A DNA stretch of 64,000 nt from Arsukibacterium sp. UBA3155 (GTDB lineage Bacteria > Pseudomonadota > Gammaproteobacteria > Enterobacterales > Alteromonadaceae), in assembly GCA_002364615.1 (NCBI GenBank), contig DEYP01000025.1:124001-188000 (forward strand), given 5' to 3'. The notes below the pieces were generated by a model, which searched no databases, was not told the origin of the DNA, and saw only the letters and a program-made list of their open reading frames with translations. A program made the translations under genes and the position numbers. Positions 46,557 through 58,698 of the stretch are shown here, piece after piece (within the stretch, counting starts at the first letter, position 1; every line of letters begins with the position of its first letter).

Positions 46557-49241
46557 TTATAAGGTACGTTCAACCTGAATGGTTTCAAATACTTCGATCT
46601 GGTCGCCTTCGCGAACGTCGTTGTAATTTTTAACACCGATACCACATTCAAAGCCGTTTCTGACTTCGTTTACATCGTCTTTAAAGCGACGCAGTGATTC
46701 CAGTTCGCCTTCATAGATAACCACGTTATCTCGCAGCACCCGGATAGGCGCGTTACGTTTAATCAGGCCTTCAGTTACCATACATCCGGCAATCGCGCCG
46801 AACTTCGGTGAACGGAACACATCACGTACCTGTGCTAAACCAATAATTTGCTGTTTAAACTCTGGTGCGAGCATACCGGTCATCGCGGCTCTTACTTCGT
46901 CTAACAGCTCATAAATGATGCTGTAGTAGCGTAAGTCGAGGCCTTCATCTTCTATCATCTTACGGGCTGACGCGTCAGCACGAACGTTAAAGCCGATAAT
47001 AATGGCTTGTGATGCTGCAGCAAGCGTTACGTCAGTTTCGGTGATACCACCTACGCCGCTACCGATAATTTTAATTTTCACTTCATCAGTAGACAGTTTA
47101 GCCAGTGATTCAGAAATCGCCTGTACTGAACCTTGCACATCACCTTTTAATACCAGGTTAAGTTCAGAGACATCGCCTTCTTCCATGTTGGCAAACATGT
47201 TTTCAAGCTTGGCTTTTTGCTGACGTGCCAGCTTAACATCACGGAATTTACCCTGGCGATATAATGCGACTTCGCGGGCTTTACGCTCATCTTTAACTAC
47301 GGTGACTTCGTCACCAGCCTGAGGAACGCCTGATAAACCTAAAATTTCAACCGGAATTGATGGACCGGCGGTTTTTACTTCACGACCATTTTCGTCGCGC
47401 ATCGCACGAACCCGGCCGTATTCAAAGCCACACAGTACGATATCACCCTGATTCAGCGTGCCTTCCTGCACCAGAATAGAAGCAACCGGACCACGTCCTT
47501 TATCTAAGCGGGATTCAATAACCGCACCACGTGCCAGGCCCTTCTTAACCGCTTTCAACTCCAACAGTTCAGCCTGGTTAAGGATTGCTTCCAGTAAGTC
47601 ATCTATACCAATACCAGACTTAGCCGATACCTGCACAAACTGCGTGTCGCCGCCCCATTGTTCAGAGATAACATCGAACTGGGATAGCTCGTTTCTTACT
47701 CTGTCAGGATCCGCTTCTGCTTTATCAATTTTGTTTACTGCGACTACCAGTGGCACGCCTGCTGCTTTCGCATGCTGGATTGCTTCTTTGGTTTGCGGCA
47801 TTACGCCGTCATCCGCTGCAACCACCAGAATAACGATATCTGTTGCTTTAGCACCGCGAGCCCGCATTGAGGTAAACGCAGCATGGCCAGGTGTATCAAG
47901 GAACGTCACCATACCGCGGTCCGTTTCAACGTGATAAGCACCTATATGCTGGGTAATACCACCTGCTTCGCCATCAGCAACTTTAGCTTTACGAATGTAG
48001 TCCAGTAATGACGTTTTACCATGGTCAACGTGACCCATTACCGTAACAACTGGTGCACGTGGCTCCAGCTCGCCTTCACCTTCGCGGTCAGACATTACCG
48101 CTTCTTCCAGTTCATTCTCTTTGGTCAGGGTGAATTTGTGGCCCATCTCTTCACAAACAATGGCCGCCGTTTCCTGATCAATTACCTGATTAATGGTCGC
48201 CATGGCGCCCATCTTCATCATGGCTTTAATCACTTCAGACGCTTTTACCGCCATTTTAGAGGCCAGTTCGGCCACGGTAATGGTTTCACCAATTTTTACT
48301 TCGCGCTCTACCGGCTGGGCAGGCTTATTAAAGCCATGCTGCATACTGGTTGGCGTTTTCTTTTTCTTGGTATGACGGTTAGCACGGTTAAAGGCTTCCT
48401 TGTCATTACCGTCATCTTTCTTTTTACCTTTAGCTGGCGGGGCTTTTTTACCCACGCCACGACGACCCGCACGTTCTTCTTTCGCGTCAACTTCGTCTTC
48501 TGCCTGCTTAGCAAATTCATTGCTGGTCAGGTGGTAATCGTCTTTTTCAGTAGATTTGGCTTTTTCTTCCTGGGCCCAACGTTCACTGTTTTCTTCAGCC
48601 AGCTTGCGTGCTGCTTCAGCCTGTTTCTTGGCTTCTTCTTCCAGCTTACGCAGCGCTTCAGCTTCTTGCTGCTGGCGCATATGCTCAGCTTCACGCTTAG
48701 CTTCTTCTTTGGCTGCACGACGTGCCGCTTCTTCCGGATCGTCTTTTAACAGCTGAGCTTGTTTCGCTTCTTCACGTTTTTTAGCTTCTGCCGCTTTACG
48801 CTCTGCTTCTTCTTTGGCTTTCGCTGCAGCAATTTCCCGCGCTTTATGTTCAGCTTCCTGCTTGGCACGATTCGCTTCTGCGTTAGCTTGTTCTTCAGCC
48901 AGACGGGCTTCTTCCTGCGCTTTTAAGGTCGCTTCGTCAACAACCGGTTTTTTGATATAGGTTTTTTGCTTACGCACTTCAACCTGAATTTCCCGGTTAC
49001 GCCCGGCACCGCCAGCCACACTTAACGTGGTTTTTTCTTTACGCTTGAGGGTAAGCTTTGAAGGTTCTGATGATTTACCGCCATGCTGCTTGCTTAAATG
49101 CAACAGCAGGGTTTTTTTCTCATCTTCAGATACCTGCTGCCCTGCAGCTTTAGTAATACCTGCATCAGCAAATTGTTGTACTAACCGATCAACAGTTGTA
49201 CCGACATCACTGGCCAGCTTCTCTATGGTGACTTCTGCCAT
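46557..49241 (-). CDS. infB: Translation initiation factor IF-2
   Basis: 894 residues. A short N-terminal IF2 domain, a long Lys/Glu/Ala-rich linker (about 90-230) likely to be charged helix, a second N-terminal domain near 315-365, then the GTPase: [27 protein letters not shown] and NKID. The C-terminal domains bind initiator tRNA. The initiator tRNA gene lies upstream in the same cluster. Confidence 0.98.
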   Translation of the reverse strand: MAEVTIEKLASDVGTTVDRLVQQFADAGITKAAGQQVSEDEKKTLLLHLSKQHGGKSSEPSKLTLKRKEKTTLSVAGGAGRNREIQVEVRKQKTYIKKPVVDEATLKAQEEARLAEEQANAEANRAKQEAEHKAREIAAAKAKEEAERKAAEAKKREEAKQAQLLKDDPEEAARRAAKEEAKREAEHMRQQQEAEALRKLEEEAKKQAEAARKLAEENSERWAQEEKAKSTEKDDYHLTSNEFAKQAEDEVDAKEERAGRRGVGKKAPPAKGKKKDDGNDKEAFNRANRHTKKKKTPTSMQHGFNKPAQPVEREVKIGETITVAELASKMAVKASEVIKAMMKMGAMATINQVIDQETAAIVCEEMGHKFTLTKENELEEAVMSDREGEGELEPRAPVVTVMGHVDHGKTSLLDYIRKAKVADGEAGGITQHIGAYHVETDRGMVTFLDTPGHAAFTSMRARGAKATDIVILVVAADDGVMPQTKEAIQHAKAAGVPLVVAVNKIDKAEADPDRVRNELSQFDVISEQWGGDTQFVQVSAKSGIGIDDLLEAILNQAELLELKAVKKGLARGAVIESRLDKGRGPVASILVQEGTLNQGDIVLCGFEYGRVRAMRDENGREVKTAGPSIPVEILGLSGVPQAGDEVTVVKDERKAREVALYRQGKFRDVKLARQQKAKLENMFANMEEGDVSELNLVLKGDVQGSVQAISESLAKLSTDEVKIKIIGSGVGGITETDVTLAAASQAIIIGFNVRADASARKMIEDEGLDLRYYSIIYELLDEVRAAMTGMLAPEFKQQIIGLAQVRDVFRSPKFGAIAGCMVTEGLIKRNAPIRVLRDNVVIYEGELESLRRFKDDVNEVRNGFECGIGVKNYNDVREGDQIEVFETIQVERTL

Positions 49242-49266
49242 TTGTGTTGTTACCTCCGTTGACTAC

Positions 49267-50763
49267 TCAGTTACTTTCACTAAACCAAACAATATTGCGG
49301 GCAGCCATAATCAGCTCTGCGGCTTTTTGCTCAGTTATATCTGCTATATCTAATAAATCGTCGACACCTAAATCGGCCAGATCGTCCAGGGTTGTTACAC
49401 CTTTGCTGGCAATCACGTATGCGGTATGGGTATCTAAGCCTTCTAACGCTAACAGCGCTTCAGTTGGCTTGGCATCTTCTAATGATTCTTCGCTGGCCAG
49501 CGCACGGGTAGTTAACACCGCTTTTGCTCTGCCACGCAGTTCTTCAACAATCTCTTCATCAAAACCGTCTATCGACAGTAGTTCGCTGATGGGTACGTAG
49601 GCAACTTCTTCCAAAGTAGAAAAACCTTCGTCAACCAGCACATCAGCAAAGTCTTCGTCAATTTCCAGCGCATCCATAAAGGCCTGACGCACTTTCTCAG
49701 TCTCTTCCTGATGCTTTTTCTTCATATCAGAAACCGACATAACGTTCAGCTCCCAACCTGTTAACTGGCTGGCTAAGCGCACGTTCTGACCATTGCGACC
49801 AATCGCCATAGCGAGGTTAGAGTCTTCAACGGCGATATCCATCGAATGCGCGTCTTCATCAACAATAATAGAAGCCACTTCTGCAGGTGCCATAGCGTTA
49901 ATAACGAATTGCGCATCGTTATCATCGTACAACACGATATCAACCCGTTCACCGGCCAGCTCGTTTGACACGCCCTGTACCCGTGAACCACGCATGCCAA
50001 CGCAAGCGCCTACCGGATCTATCCGGCGATCGTTACTTTTCACCGCAATTTTTGCACGAGAACCCGGATCACGGGCCGCACCACGCAACTCAATCATTTC
50101 TTCGCCAATTTCCGGTACTTCGATCCGGAACAACTCAAGCAGCATTTCCGGACGGGCACGGCTTAAAAAAAGCTGAGCGCCGCGTGCTTCTGGCTTCACA
50201 TCAAATAATAAGGTACGGATCCGATCGCCTGGACGATACGTTTCCCGCGGTAACATTTCTTCGCGCGGTAACATCGCTTCGGCATTGTTACCTAAATCGA
50301 CAATGATGCTGTCGCGGTTAACTTTTTTAACGATACCGGTTACCAGCTCGCCTACCTGATCAATATAGGCTTCAACTACCTGAGACCGCTCGGCTTCGCG
50401 CACTTTTTGCACAATAACCTGTTTGGCCATTTGAGTGGTAATACGGTCAAACTCGATAGAATCGATTTGCTCTTCGTAGAAATCACCAATCTGCACTTCT
50501 GGTGCATCATACTGGGCTGCCGATAAGGTAATTTCCCGGGTAGGGTGTTCCTGCACCGCATCATCTGCGACCACTTCCCAACGCCGGAAGGTTTCATAGG
50601 ATCCGGTTTTACGATCAATATTTACCCGAACTTCAATATCGCCTTCGTTTTTCTTTTTAGTGGCTGCAGCTAATGCAAACTCCAGTGCCTGGAATATTTT
50701 CTCCCGCGGTACTGATTTTTCATTGGATACTGCATCGACAACTAATAATATTTCTTTTGCCAT
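49267..50763 (-). CDS. nusA: Transcription termination/antitermination factor NusA
   Basis: 498 residues. N-terminal RNA polymerase-binding domain, S1, two KH domains ([37 protein letters not shown]) and two acidic C-terminal repeats typical of gammaproteobacteria. Pausing, termination and antitermination. Follows rimP; two terminator-like hairpins precede rimP. Confidence 0.98.
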   Translation of the reverse strand: MAKEILLVVDAVSNEKSVPREKIFQALEFALAAATKKKNEGDIEVRVNIDRKTGSYETFRRWEVVADDAVQEHPTREITLSAAQYDAPEVQIGDFYEEQIDSIEFDRITTQMAKQVIVQKVREAERSQVVEAYIDQVGELVTGIVKKVNRDSIIVDLGNNAEAMLPREEMLPRETYRPGDRIRTLLFDVKPEARGAQLFLSRARPEMLLELFRIEVPEIGEEMIELRGAARDPGSRAKIAVKSNDRRIDPVGACVGMRGSRVQGVSNELAGERVDIVLYDDNDAQFVINAMAPAEVASIIVDEDAHSMDIAVEDSNLAMAIGRNGQNVRLASQLTGWELNVMSVSDMKKKHQEETEKVRQAFMDALEIDEDFADVLVDEGFSTLEEVAYVPISELLSIDGFDEEIVEELRGRAKAVLTTRALASEESLEDAKPTEALLALEGLDTHTAYVIASKGVTTLDDLADLGVDDLLDIADITEQKAAELIMAARNIVWFSESN

Positions 50764-50797
50764 TGTATCTGCCTCGTTCTGACGCGACCCGAATACC

Positions 50798-51253
50798 TTA
50801 AAAAACCGGTACCACGTTTGCTTTGTCTATATTATCCAGCAGCAAACGATAGGGTTTGCCATCGACTTCCATAACGAGCATGTCAGCGTCAATCGCCTGC
50901 AACATGCCTTTGAATTTTCTTCTGTTATCTTGCGCAATTGTCAGTTTTACTTCAATTTGCTGACCTACTGCCTGTATAAAATGTGCTTCGGTAAACAGCG
51001 GACGGGATAAACCCGGCGAAGATACTTCAAGGGTGTATTCGTTAGGGATCGGATCTTCTACATCTAATATCGCGCTCACTTCACGGCTGACCAAAGCACA
51101 ATTCTCGACCGTAATACCATCACTGTGATCAATATATAGCCGCAATGTCGTGTGGCGGCCAGCACGCAGCAGCTCAATACCCCATAAATCAAAACCGGCA
51201 GCAGTTACTGTCGGGTTCAACAACTCAACCAGTTGTTGTTCTTGTTTAGTCAA
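50798..51253 (-). CDS. rimP: Ribosome maturation factor RimP
   Basis: 151 residues using a TTG start at 51253, which has GGAGG six to ten bases upstream and gives the length of the E. coli protein. No ATG is near; longer readings would cross a terminator. [33 protein letters not shown] and [21 protein letters not shown] are the family marks. 30S maturation. First protein gene of rimP-nusA-infB-rbfA-truB. Confidence 0.95.
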   Translation of the reverse strand: MTKQEQQLVELLNPTVTAAGFDLWGIELLRAGRHTTLRLYIDHSDGITVENCALVSREVSAILDVEDPIPNEYTLEVSSPGLSRPLFTEAHFIQAVGQQIEVKLTIAQDNRRKFKGMLQAIDADMLVMEVDGKPYRLLLDNIDKANVVPVF

Positions 51254-51274
51254 AAAGACCTCCGAATACACCAA

Positions 51275-51298
51275 TAAAAAATGGGCATAGCGCCCATT
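51275..51298 (-). terminator. Terminator/attenuator in the rimP leader
   Basis: On the minus strand ATGGGC, loop GCTAT, GCCCAT, then six T and ATT. It ends only about 10 bases before the rimP ribosome site, so transcripts must pass it to express rimP-nusA-infB. Confidence 0.8.
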
Positions 51299-51324
51299 AC
51301 TGCATAAAACTGACACGCCAGATA

Positions 51325-51350
51325 CGAAAACGCCCCGAACAAGCGGGGCG
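51325..51350 (-). terminator. Terminator after tRNA-fMet
   Basis: On the minus strand CGCCCCG, loop CTTGTT, CGGGGCG, then TTTTCG. It lies 52 bases after the tRNA-fMet gene. The second of two hairpins in tandem lies at 51275-51298. Confidence 0.8.
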
Positions 51351-51401
51351 AAGTAACATCCGAACAACACCCATATCGCCAATGAAGTATTGTTGAAAAG
51401 T

Positions 51402-51478
<77 letters not shown>

Positions 51479-51553
51479 TCCGTGTAATGGCGCGTATTAT
51501 ATAGCGCCTTGCCTGTTATCGCAAGCCTTGCATCACAAAGCTATTGATTTAGT

Positions 51554-51638
51554 TGGTGCCGAGAGCGGGACTTGAACCCGCACGTCCGAAGACACTACCC
51601 CCTCAAGATAGCGTGTCTACCAATTTCACCACCTCGGC
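51554..51638 (-). tRNA. tRNA-Leu (GAG)
   Basis: 85 bases with CCA encoded. Acceptor GCCGAGG / CTCGGC region, D-arm GTGGTGAAATTGGTAGAC, anticodon loop CTTGAGG, a long variable arm (TAGTGTCTTCGGACGT) as in class II tRNA, T-loop GGTTCAAGTCC. Upstream of tRNA-fMet and downstream of secG in the same direction. Confidence 0.97.
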
Positions 51639-51650
51639 TTAAATAAGAGG

Positions 51651-51974
51651 TTAACCTACCGGGATATCGCTGTTATCTTCTTTCTTCACAGGTGCCTGTT
51701 CAACGGCTGGAGCAGATAAATCCCATTCATCGACCGGTGCACTTTGCTTCGCAGTATAATTACCTAATACGATGCTTAATACAAAAAATAATGTTGCCAG
51801 CACCGTCGTGGTTTTCGTTAAGAAATTGCCGGTACCTGATGAACCGAACACGGTAGAAGAAGCACCTGCACCAAAGGCAGCACCCATGTCAGCGCCTTTA
51901 CCATGCTGAATTAATACCAGGCCAATTAACGCCATAGCTACCAATAAATAAACTACAATTATTATCTCGTACAT
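51651..51974 (-). CDS. secG: Preprotein translocase subunit SecG
   Basis: 107 residues from ATG 51974. Two membrane helices flank LIQHGKGADMGAAFGAGASSTVFGSSGTGNFLTKTT, the family core. The acidic/Ala-rich C-terminal tail is variable. Part of SecYEG. Two bases after tpiA, so co-transcribed with it. Confidence 0.96.
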   Translation of the reverse strand: MYEIIIVVYLLVAMALIGLVLIQHGKGADMGAAFGAGASSTVFGSSGTGNFLTKTTTVLATLFFVLSIVLGNYTAKQSAPVDEWDLSAPAVEQAPVKKEDNSDIPVG

Positions 51975-51976
51975 GC

Positions 51977-52714
51977 TTAGTCCTTTGCACTTTGGCAAAT
52001 TTGCAAAAATTCTGCTGGTTTCAAGCTGGCACCGCCAACCAATGCACCATCAATATCGGCCTGTGTAAACAGTGCCTGGCAATTTGCCGCGTTTACACTG
52101 CCGCCATATAATATTCTTACCTTTGCCGCAGCTTCACTATTGTACCCGGTCAGCTGGCGACGGATAAACGCATGCGTTTCCTGCGCCTGTTCCGGTGATG
52201 CCGATTCACCCGTACCAATAGCCCACACTGGCTCGTAAGCAATTACTGATTTCGCCAGTAATTCGGGGTGCGAAGCATACACCGCCGCTAATTGTTTCGC
52301 AATAACCTGCTCAGTATTTTCTTGCTGGCGTTCCGCTAATGTTTCACCGATACAAAGCACTGGCGTTAAACCGGCAGCAATTGCCTGCTGTATTTTTGCA
52401 CAAACCAGCTGGTCGGTTTCAGCATGATACTGGCGGCGCTCAGAATGACCAACTAAAACGAAACTGGCTCCAGCCTCGTTAATCAGGCTGCCACTGAGTT
52501 CGCCGGTATAAGCCCCTTCAGCATGCTCACTAATATCCTGAGCACCTAAAGAATAATGCTCGCTAACCGGAAAATACGCCAGCAAGGTTGCCGGCGGACA
52601 GATCAAGACATCAACCTCTGAATTTAAGGTCGTTAACTGCTGCGAAACAGTTTCAACCAGTGCTCTGGAACCATTCATCTTCCAGTTGGCAGCGATTAGT
52701 TTTTTTGCAGACAT
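51977..52714 (-). CDS. tpiA: Triose-phosphate isomerase
   Basis: 245 residues. Catalytic Lys in AANWKMNG, His in VLVGHSERR, Glu in AYEPVWAIGTG, and the phosphate loop YGGSVNAAN. Glycolysis. Starts with an A/G-rich leader of about 124 bases after glmM, no terminator seen. Confidence 0.98.
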   Translation of the reverse strand: MSAKKLIAANWKMNGSRALVETVSQQLTTLNSEVDVLICPPATLLAYFPVSEHYSLGAQDISEHAEGAYTGELSGSLINEAGASFVLVGHSERRQYHAETDQLVCAKIQQAIAAGLTPVLCIGETLAERQQENTEQVIAKQLAAVYASHPELLAKSVIAYEPVWAIGTGESASPEQAQETHAFIRRQLTGYNSEAAAKVRILYGGSVNAANCQALFTQADIDGALVGGASLKPAEFLQICQSAKD

Positions 52715-52838
52715 AACGTTATTTCCTGATGTAATACGCCGGGATACTAACCAAGCACGCCGCTAAGAACAAGTAATAACCACCAAACAACAGACTAACT
52801 GCGGTTAAAACAGTCAACGCGCCAGGGCATGTTGACGT

Positions 52839-54173
52839 TCAGCTTGCCAGTTTGACCGCCGCCGCTATTTGCTCCGCATATTCACGCACCAGCGTAGCAT
52901 CTTCACCTTCAACCATTACCCGGATAAGAGGTTCAGTACCTGATTTACGGATCAACACCCGGCCTTTACCTGCCAGCAAGCTCTCCACTTCGGCTATTTT
53001 CTGAATAACATGCTGCTTTTCAAGCGGTGCGGTGCCTTTTTCAAATTTAACGTTGACCAGTACCTGCGGCAATTTATGCATACCATCGCTCAATTGCGCC
53101 AGGCTTTCACCGGTTACCAGCATGGCATTGAGCACCTGTAACGACGCGATAATACCATCACCGGTACAGGCATAATCTAAATTAAGCACATGGCCGGAGT
53201 TTTCACCACCAATCCGCCAGTTCTTCTCTCGAAGCAGCTCCATAACGTAACGATCACCCACTGCACTTCGCACAAACGGAATATCCAGTTCCGCCAGCGC
53301 CAGCTCCAGACCCAGGTTACTCATCAGGGTACCGACCACACCGCCTTGTAAGGTTTTTTCGCGTTGCGCGCAGCGGGCAATAATGTAGACAATTTCGTCA
53401 CCATCCAGCACCCGACCTTGCTGATCCACCATCATCACGCGGTCGCCGTCACCATCGTAGGCAATACCTAAATCGGCTTGTTGCTCAAGCACTGTTTGCT
53501 GTAATAAATCGGTATGGGTTGCGCCACACTTATCATTAATATTTAAGCCATCTGGTTTGCAGCCTATAGCGATAACTTCTGCGCCCAGTTCTTTAAATAC
53601 TGCCGGTGCAATATGGTAAGTGGCACCATGAGCACAATCGATAACAATTTTCAGGCCTTTCAATGATAAATGGTTTTTAAGATGGCTTTTGCAAAACTCG
53701 ATATAGCGTCCTGCCGCATCGTCAATGCGCATTGCCCGTCCCAGCTTTTCAGAGGGTTCACATACCATGGGCTGTTCCAGCTCATGCTCAATGGCCAGCT
53801 CTACCTCATCGGGCAATTTGGTTCCATCCGCAGAGAAAAATTTAATGCCGTTATCATAATAAGGATTGTGCGAGGCACTGATCACAATACCAGCCTCAGC
53901 CCGGAATGTCCGGGTTAGGTAAGCTACTGCCGGTGTCGGCATAGGGCCAAGTAGACGAACATCAACCCCAGCAGCGATCAGACCGGCTTCAAGCGCAGTT
54001 TCCAGTAAATAGCCAGAGATCCGGGTATCCTTGCCAATCAGCACTTTTCGGGTACCACGTGCAGATAAAACCCGGCCAGCGGCCCAACCCAGTTTCATCG
54101 CAAATTCCGGCGTGATTGGAAACTCACCCACCCGGCCACGTACACCATCGGTACCAAAATATTTTCTGCTCAT
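52839..54173 (-). CDS. glmM: Phosphoglucosamine mutase
   Basis: 444 residues. Phosphoserine loop [19 protein letters not shown], metal loop DGDGDR, sugar loop GGENSGH, and phosphate-binding [12 protein letters not shown]. Makes glucosamine-1-phosphate for UDP-GlcNAc. Overlaps folP by four bases (ATGA). Confidence 0.98.
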   Translation of the reverse strand: MSRKYFGTDGVRGRVGEFPITPEFAMKLGWAAGRVLSARGTRKVLIGKDTRISGYLLETALEAGLIAAGVDVRLLGPMPTPAVAYLTRTFRAEAGIVISASHNPYYDNGIKFFSADGTKLPDEVELAIEHELEQPMVCEPSEKLGRAMRIDDAAGRYIEFCKSHLKNHLSLKGLKIVIDCAHGATYHIAPAVFKELGAEVIAIGCKPDGLNINDKCGATHTDLLQQTVLEQQADLGIAYDGDGDRVMMVDQQGRVLDGDEIVYIIARCAQREKTLQGGVVGTLMSNLGLELALAELDIPFVRSAVGDRYVMELLREKNWRIGGENSGHVLNLDYACTGDGIIASLQVLNAMLVTGESLAQLSDGMHKLPQVLVNVKFEKGTAPLEKQHVIQKIAEVESLLAGKGRVLIRKSGTEPLIRVMVEGEDATLVREYAEQIAAAVKLAS

Positions 54174-55009
54174 GCTTCTACTCCATAGCGTACCGCAGTG
54201 GCTACCTGCACTGCCTGTACCGTTTCTTTCACGTCATGCACCCGGATTATCCGGGCACCTTGTAATGCAGCAATTGTGGCACAGGCCAGACTGCCTGCCA
54301 AACGCTGTTCAACCGGCACCTTTAATAAATTGCCAATCATTGATTTTCTTGACATACCTGCCAGCACCGGATAACCCAAGCCGCACAGTTGCGCTATTGC
54401 GGCCAGTAACTGATAGTTATCGCTCAGATTTTTACCAAAGCCAAAGCCCGGATCCAGTATAATCTGCTCTTTTGCAATACCGGCAAACTGACAATCCAGA
54501 GTCCGACGCTGCAAAAATTTAATCACGTCTGCCACTACATCGTCATACTGTGGCTGCTGCTGCATGGTGCGGGGCTCGCCCAGCATATGCATCAGACATA
54601 CTGGTACCTTTAATTCTGCAGCGCACTGCAATGCGCCTTCGCCTTGCAATGCCTGCACGTCATTAATCATATCGGCACCAGCCTTAACCGCCGCTGACAT
54701 AACTTTAGCTTTGCTGGTATCAATCGATATCACACAGTCAAAGCGTTGCCGTATAGCTTCAATTACTGGCAGCACCCGATCCAGTTCTTGCTGTAAGGGC
54801 ACGGCACTGGCGCCAGGGCGGGTTGACTCACCACCCAGGTCAATAATCGTCGCGCCATCAGTTAACATTTGTTCAGCCTGACGCAGTGCTGCTTCGGGCG
54901 CAAAATGCTGACCACCGTCTGAAAACGAATCGGGCGTAATATTTAAAATACCCATAACCACCGGGCGGCTTAAATCTAACTGACGTTGGCGGGGAAGTTT
55001 TAGCAGCAT
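54170..55009 (-). CDS. folP: Dihydropteroate synthase
   Basis: 279 residues from ATG 55009 with AGGG upstream. [32 protein letters not shown] and GMSRKSMIG are the substrate loops. Sulfonamide target in folate synthesis. Sits in the conserved ftsH-folP-glmM order; a terminator hairpin lies just upstream, so some readthrough from ftsH is likely. Confidence 0.97.
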   Translation of the reverse strand: MLLKLPRQRQLDLSRPVVMGILNITPDSFSDGGQHFAPEAALRQAEQMLTDGATIIDLGGESTRPGASAVPLQQELDRVLPVIEAIRQRFDCVISIDTSKAKVMSAAVKAGADMINDVQALQGEGALQCAAELKVPVCLMHMLGEPRTMQQQPQYDDVVADVIKFLQRRTLDCQFAGIAKEQIILDPGFGFGKNLSDNYQLLAAIAQLCGLGYPVLAGMSRKSMIGNLLKVPVEQRLAGSLACATIAALQGARIIRVHDVKETVQAVQVATAVRYGVEA

Positions 55010-55058
55010 AGTGACACCCTTAAACCCTGATACTTTGAAAACGGACTCTGAAATAAAC

Positions 55059-55080
55059 AAACCCCGGCATGCCGGGGTTT
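55059..55080 (-). terminator. Bidirectional terminator hairpin between ftsH and folP
   Basis: AAACCCCGGCATGCCGGGGTTT is a perfect 22-base palindrome, with TGTTTATTTC following on the minus strand. It lies 74 bases past the ftsH stop. Confidence 0.85.
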
Positions 55081-55154
55081 GGAGTATAAACAGACTTTAC
55101 GGGAAGTGCATGCAGTTACTATATAGTTTCAGCACACAGGCTTACCCTCAAACC

Positions 55155-57077
55155 TTAATGCAGATTGCCTTCAGACGGTTTATCGGTTGCTACCGGTCCG
55201 TCGCTCTCGGCTTTCGCTTTGCCTGACGAATCGTCGTCACTATTGCCCTTATCACGCGGCTCCCAGTTTTCAGGCTGGCGTACTTCACGGCGCTCCATCA
55301 AGTCGTCAATCTGTTTGGCATCTATGGTTTCATATTTCATTAATGCGTCTTTCATCGCATGTAATATGTCCATATTCTCTTCAATTAACTCTTTCGCCCG
55401 CACATAGTTGCGGTCTATAAACACCCGTATTTCAGCGTCTATTGCTTTAACAGTGTCTTCTGACATATGCTTATTTTTGCTAACCGAGCGACCTAAAAAG
55501 ACTTCGCCCTCTTCTTCAGCGTACAGCAAAGGACCCAGCGTTTCAGAGAAACCCCATTGCGTCACCATTTTACGAGCCAGGTCAGTAGCTCGCTCAATGT
55601 CATTAGAAGCACCAGTTGTCACCAACTCAAAACCATAAATCACTTCTTCTGCGATCCGGCCACCGAATAGCGAGCTAATCATGCTCTCCAGGTGACGCTT
55701 ACTGTGGCTTACCCGATCCCGCTCTGGCAAATACATGGTTACACCCAATGCCCGACCGCGAGGAATAATACTCACTTTGTAAACCGGGTCATGATCTGGC
55801 ACCAACCGACCAACAATGGCATGGCCTGCTTCATGATACGCGGTTGCTTCTTTTTCTTTTTCCGTCATCACCATTGACCGGCGCTCGGCACCCATCATGA
55901 TTTTATCTTTGGCTTTCTCAAATTCGTCCATCGACACAACCCGACAACTGCTGCGCGCTGCAAACAATGCCGCTTCGTTAACCAGATTGGCTAAATCGGC
56001 GCCTGAGAAACCCGGCGTACCACGGGCAATCACTGAGGCATCAACCCCATCGGCTAATGGCACTTTACGCATGTGGACTTTTAAAATCTGTTCGCGGCCT
56101 TTTACATCTGGTAAGCCTACGACAACCTGGCGGTCAAACCTGCCCGGGCGCAATAATGCAGGGTCAAGCACATCTGGCCGGTTGGTCGCAGCAATCACAA
56201 TAATACCTTCATTACCGTCAAAGCCATCCATTTCAACCAGCATCTGGTTTAACGTTTGCTCACGCTCATCGTGACCACCGCCCAACCCTGCGCCACGCTG
56301 GCGGCCAACCGCATCAATTTCATCAATGAAAATAATACATGGCGCTGCCTTTTTAGCCTGCTCGAACATGTCACGTACCCGGGAGGCACCAACACCTACA
56401 AACATTTCGACGAAATCAGAACCCGAAATAGTGAAAAACGGTACTTTCGCTTCACCGGCAATGGCTTTAGCCAGCAAGGTTTTACCGGTACCCGGTGGGC
56501 CTACCATCAGTACGCCTTTCGGAATTTTACCCCCAAGCTTTTGAAAGCGAGACGGGTCGCGCAGGTAATCTACCAGCTCGGAAACCTCTTCTTTGGCTTC
56601 ATCACAGCCGGCAACATCAGCAAAAGTGGTTTTTATCTGATCTTCACCCATCAGGCGCGCTTTGCTCTTACCAAACGACATGGCACCTTTGCCACCGCCG
56701 CCTTGCATCTGGCGCATAAAGAAAATCCAGACGCCAATGAGCAACAACATCGGGAACCAGGAAATGAAAATAGTAGCTAACCAGCTGCTCTCTTCAGGTT
56801 TAGCTCCAATTACCCGAACGTCATGGTCTAATAAATCTTTCATTAAACCAGGATCATTTACCGGCAATACCGTCTCAAACCGCTCGCCACTGCTACGCAA
56901 ACCGGTGATGACACCGCTGCGTTCAATTTTGACCTCACGGATCTGCCCCTGATTTACGTCTTTAATAAACTGGGTGTAACTGGTTTGTCTGTCTGCATTC
57001 TCACTGGGGCCAAAGCTGTTAAACACCGACATCAGTACTACTGCGATAACCAACCAGACAATCAGATTTTTTGCCAT
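55155..57077 (-). CDS. ftsH: ATP-dependent zinc metalloprotease FtsH
   Basis: 640 residues from ATG 57077; [19 protein letters not shown] matches the classical N-terminus and the TTG upstream is less likely. Two membrane helices with a periplasmic domain, AAA module with GPPGTGKT and [11 protein letters not shown], the pore FVEMFVG, zinc site HEAGH, and a charged C-terminal tail. Degrades membrane proteins and short-lived regulators. Confidence 0.98.
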   Translation of the reverse strand: MAKNLIVWLVIAVVLMSVFNSFGPSENADRQTSYTQFIKDVNQGQIREVKIERSGVITGLRSSGERFETVLPVNDPGLMKDLLDHDVRVIGAKPEESSWLATIFISWFPMLLLIGVWIFFMRQMQGGGGKGAMSFGKSKARLMGEDQIKTTFADVAGCDEAKEEVSELVDYLRDPSRFQKLGGKIPKGVLMVGPPGTGKTLLAKAIAGEAKVPFFTISGSDFVEMFVGVGASRVRDMFEQAKKAAPCIIFIDEIDAVGRQRGAGLGGGHDEREQTLNQMLVEMDGFDGNEGIIVIAATNRPDVLDPALLRPGRFDRQVVVGLPDVKGREQILKVHMRKVPLADGVDASVIARGTPGFSGADLANLVNEAALFAARSSCRVVSMDEFEKAKDKIMMGAERRSMVMTEKEKEATAYHEAGHAIVGRLVPDHDPVYKVSIIPRGRALGVTMYLPERDRVSHSKRHLESMISSLFGGRIAEEVIYGFELVTTGASNDIERATDLARKMVTQWGFSETLGPLLYAEEEGEVFLGRSVSKNKHMSEDTVKAIDAEIRVFIDRNYVRAKELIEENMDILHAMKDALMKYETIDAKQIDDLMERREVRQPENWEPRDKGNSDDDSSGKAKAESDGPVATDKPSEGNLH

Positions 57078-57132
57078 GTCGCTCAAGGTTATAACCTCAT
57101 CTTCGCTTAAAAAAAATTTACCGGCTACTTTA

Positions 57133-57762
57133 CTAGAGTTTGAAGCCGGTCGCCACGATATATGTTTCCCGAGACCTGGCGCGGGAAGAATCGGGCTTGC
57201 GTATTTTCACGGTGTTAAATAACGCCCTGATATCCTTTAAAAAGGCTTCAAAGCCATCACCCTGAAACACTTTGACCACAAAACTGCCATTTTGCTTCAG
57301 AGTTTTTTGACACATATCTAAAGCAAGCTCTACCAGATACATAGAGCGGGCCTGATCAGTTGTATCATTACCACTCATATTTGGTGCCATATCAGATAGT
57401 ACCACATCTACGGTTTTACCGCCGATCCGGCTCAGTAATGCCTCTAAAACAGCTTCCTCCCGAAAGTCGCCTTGCAGAAAAGCCACGCCGGCCAGCGGAT
57501 CCATCGGCAAAATATCACACGCTATTACCGTGCCACTCTGGCCAACGACTCCCACTACATACTGCGACCAGCTGCCCGGCGCTGAGCCTAAATCAACCAC
57601 GGTCATGCCCGGTTTCATCAGCTTGTCCTGCTGCTGAATTTCTTCTAACTTAAAAGAAGCCCGCGACCGTAAGCCCAGCTTCTGTGCTTTTTGCACAAAA
57701 TGATCATCAAAATGCTCTTTTAACCATCGGGTTGAACTGGCAGAGCGCTTTTTCTTGGTCAT
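57133..57762 (-). CDS. rlmE: 23S rRNA (uridine2552-2'-O)-methyltransferase
   Basis: 209 residues from ATG 57762. Cofactor motif [17 protein letters not shown], catalytic [11 protein letters not shown], and [12 protein letters not shown] (catalytic Lys). Also called FtsJ/RrmJ. Upstream of ftsH in the same direction, as in E. coli. Confidence 0.97.
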   Translation of the reverse strand: MTKKKRSASSTRWLKEHFDDHFVQKAQKLGLRSRASFKLEEIQQQDKLMKPGMTVVDLGSAPGSWSQYVVGVVGQSGTVIACDILPMDPLAGVAFLQGDFREEAVLEALLSRIGGKTVDVVLSDMAPNMSGNDTTDQARSMYLVELALDMCQKTLKQNGSFVVKVFQGDGFEAFLKDIRALFNTVKIRKPDSSRARSRETYIVATGFKL

Positions 57763-57844
57763 AGTACCACTCTTAAATAGTGTTATGCCTGAGATGGCGC
57801 TACAATAGGCAAAAATCAAGCTTGAATCCGGATATTCTACCCAT

Positions 57845-58141
57845 ATGAGTTTAACCAATAAACAAAAACAATTTTTAAAAGCAAAAGCGCATGAGCTTAA
57901 ACCCGTAATTTTACTCGGTGGCAATGGCCTGACAGAGGGCGTGGTCGCTGAGATTGAAGTCGCGCTGAGTTTTCATGAATTAATTAAAATTAAAGTGCCT
58001 ACTGAAGATCGCGAACAAAAAGTATTGATCATGGATGCAATTATCCGTGAAACCAAAGCTGAAAAAGTGCAGGTGATTGGTAAAACGCTGGTACTGTATC
58101 GCCAGAGCGAAGCGAAAAAAATTCAGTTACCACGTAACTGA
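57845..58141 (+). CDS. yhbY: CRS1-YhbY ribosome-assembly RNA-binding protein
   Basis: 98 residues. CRM domain with [23 protein letters not shown] and a GxxG loop; C-terminal LYRQSE. Associates with pre-50S particles. Divergent from rlmE, conserved neighbourhood. Confidence 0.96.
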   Translation: MSLTNKQKQFLKAKAHELKPVILLGGNGLTEGVVAEIEVALSFHELIKIKVPTEDREQKVLIMDAIIRETKAEKVQVIGKTLVLYRQSEAKKIQLPRN

Positions 58142-58142
58142 T

Positions 58143-58544
58143 TTATCCGGCCAGATAGCCCGCTGTCTGCAGCGCGATGCGGGCAGCTTTATCGTCTTTT
58201 GCAACCTGACTGATCAAATTTGCCGGCCGGTTGTCCACTTCTGTCGCTTTCTCAAACTGCCACATCACCACTGCATTGTCAGCATAAATGATTTCAACGT
58301 GCATTAGATTATGGTCAAAGCACCAATGGGTATTGTCTTTTAAAATGCCGAAAACCGCTGCCGGGCTAAGTTGCCAGTGCCGGATATCCAGCACGATTGC
58401 CCAGGGCTGAGCGATCAGATCCTGCACCAGTGTGCGAAGCTCCAGCACATAATCTTTTGCTGTGCTTTCATTCCAGATGCCATCAGCCCTTACCCATAAA
58501 ACCCGTTGTTCAAGAGCAAGACTGAACGCTTTTTTATTTTTCAT
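58143..58544 (-). CDS. Hypothetical 133-residue protein, STAS/SpoIIAA-like
   Basis: From ATG 58544 after GGGAG. Alternating beta and helix (VLWVRADGIWNESTAKDYVLELRTLVQDL, then WAIVLDIRHWQLSP) suggests a SpoIIAA/STAS-like fold as seen in small regulators of this group. No catalytic motif. Converges on yhbY by one base. Confidence 0.8.
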   Translation of the reverse strand: MKNKKAFSLALEQRVLWVRADGIWNESTAKDYVLELRTLVQDLIAQPWAIVLDIRHWQLSPAAVFGILKDNTHWCFDHNLMHVEIIYADNAVVMWQFEKATEVDNRPANLISQVAKDDKAARIALQTAGYLAG

Positions 58545-58698
58545 TGATTACTCCCGTTGCAGCCTGGTTACTGTACCCTATACGCTGTGAATCTAAACTC
58601 TGACCTGTAGGTAAATTGTAAATATTTATTAATAGATAGCCCACAGAGGCTGCCAGCAGCAATTAACCAAATTAAAAACCCGATAAGCCACTAAGATT

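Noticed and set aside
48021-48749. Long plus-strand frame rich in Phe opposite infB
   Set aside because: It mirrors the Lys/Glu-rich linker of IF-2; composition and lack of ribosome site mark it as a shadow.
48527-48950. Repeat array inside infB
   Set aside because: The repetition is codon-level similarity of Glu/Ala/Lys stretches in the IF-2 linker, not a separate repeat element or CRISPR.
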